From a virus, in the IMG/VR virus record IMGVR_UViG_3300032560_000080, positions 1 through 31,817 of that record: a stretch of 31,817 bases of DNA, one strand, 5' to 3'. Shown here piece by piece: positions 25,640-31,553 of this stretch (positions within the stretch are counted from its first letter, which is position 1; the number at the start of each line of letters is the position of its first letter). Position numbers and translations under genes: made by a program. The notes beneath the pieces were generated by a model. It searched no databases and was not told where the DNA came from. It saw only the letters and a list, made by a program, of their open reading frames with translations.

Positions 25640-25897
25640 TTACTTGCGGATGACTACCAGGATTTTATCTTCCTTGACGATATGATACTCAGTACCATCA
25701 ATATAGATAGGAATAGTATCGGCAGCAATCAGTCGGTCAGTAGTCTTGATATCCAGTTTAAGATCACTAGGCAGGATAACTGGTTGGAATTGAATCGTAT
25801 CTTTGCTAGTGGACAAGATAATAGCGCCGATCTTCTGTTCCGAGGTATCAATCTTATGCGCCAGGATTACGTTGGTGTTGGTGATTAATTGGGTCAT
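25640..25897 (-). CDS. GroES-like co-chaperonin (85 aa)
   Basis: The frame continues upstream to 25990, but the ATG at 25897 gives an 85-residue protein of exactly Cpn10 shape, one base after the previous stop. Alignment by eye to GroES: NVILAHKID (9-17) is the first strand. DTSEQKIGAIILSTSKD (17-33) corresponds to the mobile loop, keeping the hydrophobic tripeptide IIL that contacts GroEL. LDIKTTDRLI (48-57) matches the LDVKVGD segment. DGTEYHIVKEDKILVVI (67-83) matches the C-terminal strands of GroES, which typically read like EEYLILREDDILAVI. The roof loop is shortened. Phage co-chaperonins such as T4 gp31 work with host GroEL to fold capsid protein. No GroEL gene is present here. Confidence 0.85.
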   Translation of the reverse strand: MTQLITNTNVILAHKIDTSEQKIGAIILSTSKDTIQFQPVILPSDLKLDIKTTDRLIAADTIPIYIDGTEYHIVKEDKILVVIRK

Positions 25898-25898
25898 A

Positions 25899-26129
25899 TT
25901 ACTTAAGTTTATGGTTGGAGGTAGCACGCCAAAGGGAAATTCCAGTCGAACTATTGTACTTTTCCTGCACAAAGCACCAGGCAATTCCACCTCGTTCCAG
26001 ATCTTTGATCATATTGCTCAAGATCCAGTACTCTCTTGGGCTTTCAATTGGGATGCTAAGGGGTAACATGCCTAATAGTTTTGCTTTTTGTGCCGTGATG
26101 ATTTTGTCTTCGTTAATAAAATTAGACAT
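25899..26129 (-). CDS. small protein of unknown function (76 aa)
   Basis: The protein begins MSNFINEDKIITAQKAKLLG and continues with PIESPREYWILSNMIKDLE, helical in its first half. The C-terminal half, with GGIAWCFVQEKYNSSTGISLW, is strand-rich. There is no membrane segment or known motif. The start overlaps the end of the previous small gene by eight bases (ATGTCTAA) and the stop is one base from the co-chaperonin ATG, so it is tightly embedded in the operon. No family was recognised. Confidence 0.7.
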   Translation of the reverse strand: MSNFINEDKIITAQKAKLLGMLPLSIPIESPREYWILSNMIKDLERGGIAWCFVQEKYNSSTGISLWRATSNHKLK

Positions 26130-26301
26130 TTAGATCCTTGTTATTAAGATTGGCGAGCTTTTTGAGTTCGGTATTCTCTTCCAGCAAGTTAATGAGTCGA
26201 TCCGTAGCTCGCAGATACTTCATTTGCCAGTTCTCTTCCTTCTGTTGTTCAGTGCTGGCCAGTTTGCGGTCAGGCGGGGATTGGGTGAAGGTTTTGTTCA
26301 T
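26122..26301 (-). CDS. small coiled-coil protein (59 aa)
   Basis: The ATG at 26301 follows CAT (leader AACCAT) and the TAA is at 26122-26124. The peptide begins MNKTFTQSPPDRKLAST, then forms a helical heptad-rich region (ATDRLINLLEENTELKKL, about 32-49). It starts four bases after the TAA of the amber-containing gene and overlaps the following gene by eight bases. These spacings and its protein-like composition support expression. The function is unknown; small coiled-coil proteins of this kind often act as adaptors or inhibitors. Confidence 0.65.
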   Translation of the reverse strand: MNKTFTQSPPDRKLASTEQQKEENWQMKYLRATDRLINLLEENTELKKLANLNNKDLNV

Positions 26302-26305
26302 ATGG

Positions 26306-26578
26306 TTATCGCTTAAGACGGGGTTGTTTGTTCTTGTTGGACTTGATGCTGGCTAATGCTTCAGTTTCAGTCATAGTATTGTCTAGGAGTGAAGCAGCGT
26401 AGATGGCATTTGCGGTTAATTCATCCAATTCTTCCTATTCTTCCTTAGTCTTGGCAGGATTCAATATTGACTTGAACTTGCTAACATAGGCTTGAATGAC
26501 GGAATCGTTAGGTGTGGAATCCTTGAAGAGGGAAATGTATTCTGCTACTACTGCGTCCAATTGTTGTGTGTCGGTCAT
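26306..26578 (-). CDS. 90-codon gene interrupted by an in-frame TAG
   Basis: The frame from ATG at 26578 gives 47 residues (MTDTQQLDAVVAEYISLFKD and onward to KTKEE), then TAG at 26435-26437. It then continues for 42 coherent residues (EELDELTANAIYAASLLDNT onward to QPRLKR) before TAA at 26306-26308. The TAA is four bases before the next gene, the normal spacing here, which argues that the whole 273 bases form one gene. A single C-to-T change would convert CAG (Gln) to TAG, and the context is Glu-rich on both sides. Possibilities are TAG readthrough or reassignment, a recent nonsense mutation, or a sequencing error. Amino-acid function is unknown; it is acidic and helical. Confidence 0.55.
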
Positions 26579-26676
26579 AAGTTGTTGTGTTGTTTGACTA
26601 TCTGTCTTAATCTTAACAGTTTGTCCGGCTTGGATCCAGGAAATAATGAAGTTAGATTATATTCATTATCAACAAC

Positions 26677-26763
26677 TTACAGATCTGGTTCAATTTTTCT
26701 GGAGTACTCATTATGTATTTCAATGATTCGGTCATCAAAAGTGTATATCAGGTCGGAGAGCAT
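26677..26763 (-). CDS. short open reading frame (28 aa)
   Basis: An ATG starts at 26763, one base after the TGA of the HNH gene, and a TAA lies at 26677-26679. The peptide MLSDLIYTFDDRIIEIHNEY with a short tail is acidic and helical. Tight spacing and preserved T before ATG are the only support. It could be a real micropeptide or a degenerate remainder of a longer gene. A 98-base gap follows before the amber-containing gene. Confidence 0.35.
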   Translation of the reverse strand: MLSDLIYTFDDRIIEIHNEYSRKIEPDL

Positions 26764-26764
26764 A

Positions 26765-27121
26765 TCAGTCCTTGGTTAAGTATTGGTGGCAGCTTAAGGC
26801 CATGTTTGGATCATCATTAAGCATAGCCAGAATGGTATTGCAACGTCGGCAGGTCAATCCTCTGATCTTGCCGTCGGAATGCCTATGCTCGACACACAGA
26901 TCATAAGGAAAGGCCGATTGGTGCTGCTTGCAGATATGACAGCAGCCAGCTTGCTTTGTAAACATCCTTTGATAGTCGGACAAGCCGATGCCATACTTTC
27001 GCCTTAGGGTAGCCTCCTTGATCCTAAGTTTATAGGCAGGAGTCTTTCTAAGTTGATTAAGCTTATCACGATTATTACGGTAGTATTCCGTATTGTAGTT
27101 GGGGTTTGACGGCTTGCTCAT
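26765..27121 (-). CDS. HNH endonuclease, endonuclease VII type (118 aa)
   Basis: A small relative of the gene at 10188-10706. The zinc and catalytic parts are CHIC (Cys61, Cys64), VEHRH (His79, His81), DGKIRGLTC and CRRCN (Cys91, Cys94, Asn95). Where the other copy has Asp before the first catalytic His, this one has Glu (EHRH versus DHNH), so activity may differ. The Lys/Arg-rich N-terminal region (RRKYGIGLSDYQRMF) is shared with the first copy (KYGYGLSLEDYNAMF), showing common origin. It lies with the GIY-YIG gene next to the helicase. The leader is AATCAT directly before ATG. Confidence 0.9.
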   Translation of the reverse strand: MSKPSNPNYNTEYYRNNRDKLNQLRKTPAYKLRIKEATLRRKYGIGLSDYQRMFTKQAGCCHICKQHQSAFPYDLCVEHRHSDGKIRGLTCRRCNTILAMLNDDPNMALSCHQYLTKD

Positions 27122-27146
27122 ATGATTATTTGGTTTGATTGTATGA

Positions 27147-27650
27147 TTAGTGTTTGATTGTATGATAGCGCATCATCATATCTTGAAATGCATAAGATAC
27201 GACAGTTGTATTGTCAAACGTGTCAAATGTCATACGTGCGCAAAGATACGGATCAATGTGCTTTCTTACGAACTCCTTTACTTTATCAGGCAATGAATTC
27301 ACCTTTTCAATGGCTTTGCATTTGAATGACTTGTTGTAGTATCCATCGAATGTCTTTATGGTATCCAGGTATAGCTGTTCGTCAGCATACAATTGCTGCC
27401 TAGGATAGTTCCAGGAGACAATCTTTACAAAATGGATAGCGAATGATTGTTCGCCATACTTCTTAAAATCATCCTGCATAGCCAGGTTGGTGTGCTTTCC
27501 CTGTTGCAAATCTCTCAAATGGCTCCTTAACCTGGGTTTGAATTCCCCGGCTGAACCAACATACTTAAGGTTGGTAGCGGTGCACGTGATTATATAGATA
27601 CCACCGCGATGATATAATGAAGAGCTAATCAGAAATTCGGAAAGTAACAT
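27147..27650 (-). CDS. GIY-YIG endonuclease (167 aa)
   Basis: The N-terminal catalytic domain has GIY (17-19) and YVG (30-32), the variant of the second motif seen in many phage enzymes. Arginines follow in KPRLRSHL (39-45), then an acidic segment ADEQLYLD (89-96) with the metal-binding Glu91, and YYNKS (about 104-108). The remaining 60 residues probably bind DNA. It is free-standing with only 4 bases between it and the helicase gene. A homing endonuclease or a repair or resolution nuclease are the alternatives. The leader is AATCAT directly before ATG, as in the next gene. Confidence 0.9.
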   Translation of the reverse strand: MLLSEFLISSSLYHRGGIYIITCTATNLKYVGSAGEFKPRLRSHLRDLQQGKHTNLAMQDDFKKYGEQSFAIHFVKIVSWNYPRQQLYADEQLYLDTIKTFDGYYNKSFKCKAIEKVNSLPDKVKEFVRKHIDPYLCARMTFDTFDNTTVVSYAFQDMMMRYHTIKH

Positions 27651-27654
27651 ATGA

Positions 27655-29058
27655 TTATTTGGTTTGGTTGTCAGCCAAGCAGTACAATCCAGGGGAAGGC
27701 TGGGATATTCCTGGGATTGATTTCAATCTGGCATAGAAGGCGCTTCTACCTATGCCGAGGTTGCCTAAGGCTCTTTTATATATTATCGAAGCAGATTCAG
27801 GTGTGCTGGTGAATTGGGAGAGCATTTCCTGGTTTGAATATTGGCAATTAGGATTTAGCTCTTCCTTGGAGTATGAATTGTCCACGAGCAGGCTGGGTCC
27901 GTCACAAATAATACCTATTGGATGTACTTGCTTATAATAACTGCAGACAATATCGACCACAAATCGATGTTGCTCTTCGTCAACAATACGGATTCCCAGC
28001 ATAGTTCTAAGAATGCGACCCCAACCACCGCCGGATGACAATTCTACGGCGCGCTTGCCGGTTTGATCACCTTTGGTTGTGTGGGTGACTATAAGGATTG
28101 CCAGCTTGCCGGTTTTGGCAAGTTCCTCAAAAGGTTCGGCGAGTTTAAGCATAGTATCGTTACTATTCTCTTCCAACCCGTCGACCATCCCATATAGGCG
28201 GTACACGCTGTCAAAACATACGAACTTATATTGGTTATCGATTATCTCCTTGCGCAGAGCTTCGAACATATTGGTGGCGCCCATTTTTGCACCTAATGTA
28301 TGAATGACTGAAAAGTGCACATAGTCAATGTGAACGATTCCAAGTTCCTTAGCCACCAATTGGATACGCTCTTCAAATTCACCGTCAAGTAGCTCAGTAT
28401 TAACTAATAGAGTTTTGGTCTTCTCACATTTATGTCCCAACCAATCAAGGCCGTGAGACACACAGAGAGCCAGACGTATCAAATGCCAGCTCTTGTACGC
28501 TTTGGCTGGCGCGGCGAGACATGACAAAGTACTGCGCTTGATCAGCCCATGAATAATAGCAGGTTCAACATCGATTTTTCGGATGAGCAGATCCTTAATG
28601 CAGCTCTTTCTAAAACCGATATTTTCTCCAGTCGATTCAAGTTCTTTTTGAATCTGCAAATAGCTGGATAACTCATCGGCGACAGATAGCAAACCATCAG
28701 TTTTATGTTTGACACCGTTAATGCGCTGTCGGAGCATCCAATCCTTTAGCATAGAAGTTTCGTCTTTGACAGGAATTGGATCTTCTCCATGAAGTTTAGC
28801 AAGCGCAGTTATAAAGTAGTCCTCAGTTGGAGCGGTTTTACCCTCGTTTGCCTCCAAATAGGACAAAAGTTGTTCTTCGTTAAATTCCAATGGACGAGCT
28901 ATTATATAATTGGCGATAGTTTGGTATAATTGGTCACCAAATGTATTGTTAATCATGAAGTCTGAAGACTTTACTCCAAGATTGGTGGCGATTGCACGGA
29001 AGGACTGACTGGTAAGCATCGCGTTTAAAATGCGTGCCGTGGTTATTGTATTGTTCAT
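27655..29058 (-). CDS. RepA-like replicative helicase (AAA_25 type, 467 aa)
   Basis: A RecA-fold hexameric helicase. The N-terminal 160 residues are helical, with a DnaB-like LNAMLTSQSFRAIA. The ATPase has the RepA-type Walker A APAKAYKSWHLI (183-194), Walker B FVCFDSVYRL (279-288) and ILIVTHTTKGD (321-331), the conserved His-Thr-Thr-Lys sensor of this family. SSGGGWGR (341-348) follows. The C-terminal 80 residues contain a winged-helix-like part (KRALGNLGIGRSAFYARLK). It is the first gene after the putative origin and is the only DNA-replication enzyme recognised, so polymerase and probably primase are host-supplied. No separate primase domain is visible. The leader has no Shine-Dalgarno sequence. 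Confidence 0.88.
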   Translation of the reverse strand: MNNTITTARILNAMLTSQSFRAIATNLGVKSSDFMINNTFGDQLYQTIANYIIARPLEFNEEQLLSYLEANEGKTAPTEDYFITALAKLHGEDPIPVKDETSMLKDWMLRQRINGVKHKTDGLLSVADELSSYLQIQKELESTGENIGFRKSCIKDLLIRKIDVEPAIIHGLIKRSTLSCLAAPAKAYKSWHLIRLALCVSHGLDWLGHKCEKTKTLLVNTELLDGEFEERIQLVAKELGIVHIDYVHFSVIHTLGAKMGATNMFEALRKEIIDNQYKFVCFDSVYRLYGMVDGLEENSNDTMLKLAEPFEELAKTGKLAILIVTHTTKGDQTGKRAVELSSGGGWGRILRTMLGIRIVDEEQHRFVVDIVCSYYKQVHPIGIICDGPSLLVDNSYSKEELNPNCQYSNQEMLSQFTSTPESASIIYKRALGNLGIGRSAFYARLKSIPGISQPSPGLYCLADNQTK

Positions 29059-29081
29059 AATCTGTAATCTTTATTGGTTAA

Positions 29082-29182
29082 TTGAGTGGTTTAAGTTTAT
29101 TTAAAACACCAGAATTAACTGGCGGAACAATAGACAAGACAGAAGAACGGAGGAGATTAGGCTCCGCACTTAAACCACTCAA
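29082..29182. repeat. 15-bp perfect inverted repeat upstream of the helicase
   Basis: TTGAGTGGTTTAAGT (29082-29096) is the exact reverse complement of ACTTAAACCACTCAA (29168-29182), with 71 bases between arms. The first arm ends 24 bases before the helicase ATG. It could be a pair of operator half-sites for autoregulation or an RNA stem closing a leader structure. Confidence 0.7.
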
Positions 29183-29357
29183 AATTACTTTCGCTTGTCA
29201 AAACTGTTCTCTACTAGCCAGGCAATCACTCCTGACTACAAGATCAGCTTAGGACATTTTATGCTGGATGACAATAAAAAAGTGGAAAATTATGATCAGA
29301 TGTAGTTAAGTCATTGATTATTAATGTAATTTAGTGCAAAGAAATGCCAAATTTTCG

Positions 29358-29388
29358 TTTGATTTAGTTTATTAAACTTTTAATCAAA
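29358..29388. other. AT-rich hairpin in candidate unwinding element
   Basis: TTTGATT (29358-29364) with AATCAAA (29382-29388) and AGTTT (29366-29370) with AAACT (29374-29378) form an AT-only stem with a three-base loop. It lies in the most AT-rich part of the intergenic region (about 29270-29393), suited to DNA opening. Confidence 0.5.
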
Positions 29389-29401
29389 TTCCGGTCTTAC
29401 A

Positions 29402-29466
29402 GGTCTGAGTCCGTACCGCAGCCTAGCCAGGTGCGGACGAAGGACCTTGGTACGAAGGACCAAGCT
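29402..29466. other. GC-rich structured element with GAAGGACC repeat
   Basis: GTCCG with CGGAC and CCGCA (29416-29420) with TGCGG (29432-29436) can pair, and CGAAGGACC occurs twice (near 29438 and 29454). It stands out from the AT-rich sequence beside it. It does not fold as a canonical tRNA. It may be part of the origin or a small structured RNA. Confidence 0.35.
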
Positions 29467-29513
29467 TAGTTCTTTCTCCTTATAAGGTGACCGGACCACC
29501 GGACAGCGTTATA

Positions 29514-29536
29514 AACTCTACATTATTAACGAGTTA
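29514..29536. repeat. 23-base hairpin repeat, copy 1
   Basis: Begins AACTCTACATTAT and ends GAGTTA; 21 of 23 bases match copy 2 at 29626-29648. The AACTC and GAGTT ends pair. Both differences fall in the loop, so the stem is conserved. It lies between box 29499 and inverted box 29555. Confidence 0.8.
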
Positions 29537-29625
29537 CGACAAAAGTTTTCATGGCTGTCCGGTGGTCAAACCGGACAGATTTACGTTCAAACCGGACAGA
29601 ATTCCGGTAAACCGGACAGTATCTT

Positions 29626-29648
29626 AACTCTACATTATCAATGAGTTA
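29626..29648. repeat. 23-base hairpin repeat, copy 2
   Basis: Second copy, in the 48-base loop between the 33-bp arms of the dyad array. Same orientation as copy 1, 112 bases apart. Confidence 0.8.
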
Positions 29649-29722
29649 CATCAATAACCCTGTAAAGCTGTCCGGTTTACCGGAATTCTGTCCGGTTTGA
29701 CCACCGGACAGCATCGGACAGC

Positions 29723-29753
29723 AAAAAGACCTCCCCGCACAACCAGGGAGGTC
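29723..29753 (-). terminator. intrinsic terminator ending the late transcript
   Basis: On the minus strand GACCTCCC (29753-29746) pairs with GGGAGGTC (29735-29728) across a 10-base loop, followed by five T (29727-29723). It lies 87 bases downstream of the lipoprotein stop and just before the box array, so it would stop tail and lysis-region transcription from entering the origin. Confidence 0.9.
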
Positions 29754-29839
29754 CAAACAACAACTTATTTACGACACATCAGACTTACACCATCAGATTA
29801 GCATAACTACCAGAATACGTCAAGATCGCCTCGGGAAGC

Positions 29840-30202
29840 TTACTTAGCAGCTGCACTGGCTCCTTGGATGGCTGCGGCTCCAGCAACCTGCAAAGCGTTC
29901 ACAATGGCATTTCCAGTTGCGGTCACTACATTAGCCTCGGCGGTCCCAGTATTGACGATATTGGTAGGATTCTCAGTTGTGCTAAGATGATCAATATGAA
30001 TGTTAGCCGTACCGTTGGTTGCCACACTAATGTCCAACCCGTCCAAAATAGTGTCCTTGGGATTGCTTAGACTGAAAGGCTGGCCATTAATGGTACCTTG
30101 GAGATTCAAATGCGGCGTATTGGCGTTGAGCGTATCAAGCGACTGGCAACCTGCGAATACCAAGGTAAACGCAGCCAGAATTGGGAGTAGAATATATTTC
30201 AT
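29840..30202 (-). CDS. small lipoprotein (120 aa)
   Basis: A signal peptide MKYILLPILAAFTLVFAGC (1-19) has a lipobox-like VFAGC, with Cys19 as the expected lipidated residue. The mature part is Thr/Asn/Ala-rich and beta-like (LNLQGTINGQPFSLSNPKDT), ending in an Ala-rich tail (VAGAAAIQGASAAAK). It would be attached to a membrane facing the periplasm. It is the last gene before the terminator, in the region where lysis genes are expected, so a spanin or superinfection-exclusion role is possible. It lacks the Pro-rich sequence of Rz1 proteins, so the first is doubtful. Confidence 0.75.
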   Translation of the reverse strand: MKYILLPILAAFTLVFAGCQSLDTLNANTPHLNLQGTINGQPFSLSNPKDTILDGLDISVATNGTANIHIDHLSTTENPTNIVNTGTAEANVVTATGNAIVNALQVAGAAAIQGASAAAK

Positions 30203-30300
30203 AGTATCTAGAGTCTAGCATAGCGATTTAAAGGGGTCAAGAAGGCCCCTGGGAGCCTCTAGGACGCATTTTGATCCTTCTTTTTTATCTCTATGAAAAT

Positions 30301-30819
30301 TTAACAATTCCAGGAGTCAGACTTCGTAATACAAGCGCTGACTTTTAGGATATCGTCAAAATAAACAAACAGTTCCTGATTAAACTTAGGACTAGTTGGA
30401 TCAAGGCACGGTTCAAACTTGATCAACTCCAGGTTAGTAAAGAATTCCCGGCTTTGAAACCAGTCAGCCCTCCACCTAAACCACTGTCTTTTGGCATTTT
30501 GCTGCGTGATATATCCTCTAAGTGAATAATCCAATTTACTCAGTTCTGCAATATCCCATTTGATTGGTTTGGCTTTGTTATCATAGTAATCGTGCATAAA
30601 CTCACATCTTTTGAGAAATGAGTAAAAATGTCTATTGTTCAGCTTACTATTGCAAGTCTGGCAGGCATGAGTAGTTGGACCATATATTGTTTTATCAGCA
30701 CGTTTTCTATTTATAGTCTGGCTGGATACGGCAATAATATGATCTATTGATTCGGCATTGTCTCCGCAATATGTGCAGAAATTAGACGAACCAAACTTAA
30801 AGTAGGGCAGGCTGGACAT
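30301..30819 (-). CDS. HNH endonuclease, third copy, different subtype (172 aa)
   Basis: The HNH domain is at the N-terminus: CTYC (Cys15, Cys18), DHIIAV (Asp26, His27) and CQTCN (Cys53, Cys56, Asn57). The spacing and the N-terminal placement differ from the endonuclease VII-like pair, so it is not a close paralogue. The following 110 residues are aromatic and basic (RQWFRWRADWFQSREFF) and probably bind DNA. It separates the holin-like gene from the lipoprotein and is likely a mobile homing endonuclease inserted in the lysis region. Confidence 0.85.
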   Translation of the reverse strand: MSSLPYFKFGSSNFCTYCGDNAESIDHIIAVSSQTINRKRADKTIYGPTTHACQTCNSKLNNRHFYSFLKRCEFMHDYYDNKAKPIKWDIAELSKLDYSLRGYITQQNAKRQWFRWRADWFQSREFFTNLELIKFEPCLDPTSPKFNQELFVYFDDILKVSACITKSDSWNC

Positions 30820-30845
30820 ATTCTAGTCCAAATATCAATATAAGC

Positions 30846-31208
30846 TTAGTGATGTTGTACTTCCACGGTCTGTGCCTGTTCTGCATGTTGAATGGCAAAA
30901 CGTTCCGCTAAGTAAGGCATTAGTAGTGAAGTTATGATCACGCCGATTACTACAATAGCTCCTGACCAAACCAATACTTTCTTACCAATGCCTCGCACAT
31001 CATCTTTCAGATCCTTAATATCTAAGGTATGTTGGGCAAGAACGACATTATTGGCAGCTATACTAGATGGATCAAAACTAGACAGCTTGCTGGCAATCAG
31101 TTCAACGTTACATTTGATCGCAGTCAAGTCGCTTAGACTAGTTTCAACGCGCTCCATTCTGCTCTCCAATACGGCGATCTTTACCTCTTCAGATTGATTA
31201 TCACTCAT
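30846..31208 (-). CDS. holin-like membrane protein with one transmembrane segment (120 aa)
   Basis: The frame reaches a TTG at 31226, but ATG at 31208 (MSDNQSEEVKIAV), with AAGGG just upstream, is preferred. Residues 8-75 are a coiled-coil-like charged region (ESRMERVETSLSDL). Residues about 78-100 (VLVWSGAIVVIGVIITSLLM) form one clear membrane helix, and a short charged, His-rich tail follows. XhlA-type and other single-helix holins, or tail-anchored membrane factors, share this layout. Position after the tail fibre is the usual lysis location. A holin role is probable but not proven. Confidence 0.7.
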   Translation of the reverse strand: MSDNQSEEVKIAVLESRMERVETSLSDLTAIKCNVELIASKLSSFDPSSIAANNVVLAQHTLDIKDLKDDVRGIGKKVLVWSGAIVVIGVIITSLLMPYLAERFAIQHAEQAQTVEVQHH

Positions 31209-31231
31209 ATCCCTTAGACCTTTCAAGTAGC

Positions 31232-31534
31232 TTAGCTGGCTGGAAACAGTTTCTTAGCGATCGCCTGACTATTTACAGCGGCATAAATGGCTGTCATCGC
31301 TGCAGTAATATTAGGATCAGTTGCTCCAGCTGCAGTCAAGTCAGGGATGGTAAGTACTTTGGATTTCTCCAGTAATAAAGTACCTGTAGAACTGACCTGA
31401 GGCACTAGAATAGCCTTTACAGCTATTTTGCCAGTAGTAGTCGGTGCTGAGATAGTCAAAGAGCTTATCCAGAGACTATCGGCAGTCAGTTCTGGTGTAG
31501 CTGGTACGTTGATTGGATTGGGAATTGGGATCAT
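31232..31534 (-). CDS. small protein after the tail fibre (100 aa)
   Basis: It begins MIPIPNPINVPATPELTADS and is Ala/Thr/Pro-rich, with strands in ISSLTISAPTTTGKIAVKAI and a helical end AAMTAIYAAVNSQAIAKKL. It has no cysteine, signal peptide or membrane helix. It lies between the tail-fibre stop (19 bases away) and the holin-like gene. It might be a tail-associated or fibre-chaperone protein; the family was not recognised. Confidence 0.6.
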   Translation of the reverse strand: MIPIPNPINVPATPELTADSLWISSLTISAPTTTGKIAVKAILVPQVSSTGTLLLEKSKVLTIPDLTAAGATDPNITAAMTAIYAAVNSQAIAKKLFPAS

Positions 31535-31553
31535 GTATTTGCTTGGTTAATTG

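Larger units (their letters stand above)
29494..29721. repeat. array of CCGGACAG boxes in nested inverted repeats
   Basis: The box CCGGACAG occurs forward at 29499, 29571, 29592, 29612 and 29704 and inverted (CTGTCCGG) at 29555, 29668 and 29688; TCGGACAG at 29714 is a degenerate ninth. Larger dyads are perfect: 33 bp (29587-29619 with 29668-29700), 24 bp (29555-29578 with 29688-29711) and 13 bp (29494-29506 with 29555-29567). Two 23-base direct repeats (29514-29536 and 29626-29648, two mismatches), each a small AACTC...GAGTT hairpin, sit inside box pairs, so the array is a duplicated module. Confidence 0.9.
29059..29839. other. 781-base non-coding region, candidate replication origin
   Basis: No convincing gene lies here on either strand. 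From high to low coordinates it contains: roughly 85 bases after the lipoprotein stop; an intrinsic terminator (29723-29753); nine CCGGACAG boxes in nested dyads (29494-29721); a short structured GC-rich stretch (29402-29466); an AT-rich segment of about 120 bases (29270-29393) with a hairpin; and a 15-bp inverted repeat (29082-29182) directly before the helicase gene. Repeated protein-binding boxes, an adjacent AT-rich unwinding segment and a helicase gene are the standard parts of an iteron origin. A packaging (cos or pac) role is the main alternative. Confidence 0.6.

Noticed and set aside
25898-25990. N-terminal extension of the co-chaperonin
   Set aside because: The extension overlaps the 76-residue gene out of frame and is not part of the Cpn10 alignment; the downstream ATG fits both.
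26578-26676. Sigma-70-type promoter around TATAAT near 26655
   Set aside because: A TATAAT occurs on the minus strand, but no -35 element stands at the right spacing.
29402-29466. Possible tRNA
   Set aside because: Pairing is short and does not give an acceptor stem, T loop or plausible anticodon arm on either strand.
29494-29721. CRISPR-like array
   Set aside because: The repeats are only 8 bases, occur in both orientations and are nested in dyads; there are no uniform spacers and no cas genes.
29059-29839. Integration attachment site
   Set aside because: No integrase gene or tRNA-like target was seen, and the region has better features for origin or packaging.
30232-30250. AGGGG/CCCCT hairpin between HNH and lipoprotein genes as a terminator
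   Set aside because: The stem is only five pairs and the following TTTAAA is weak; not strong enough to list as a terminator.
31209-31226. TTG start for the holin-like gene
   Set aside because: ATG at 31208 has AAGGG just before it; the six extra codons look like the leader.
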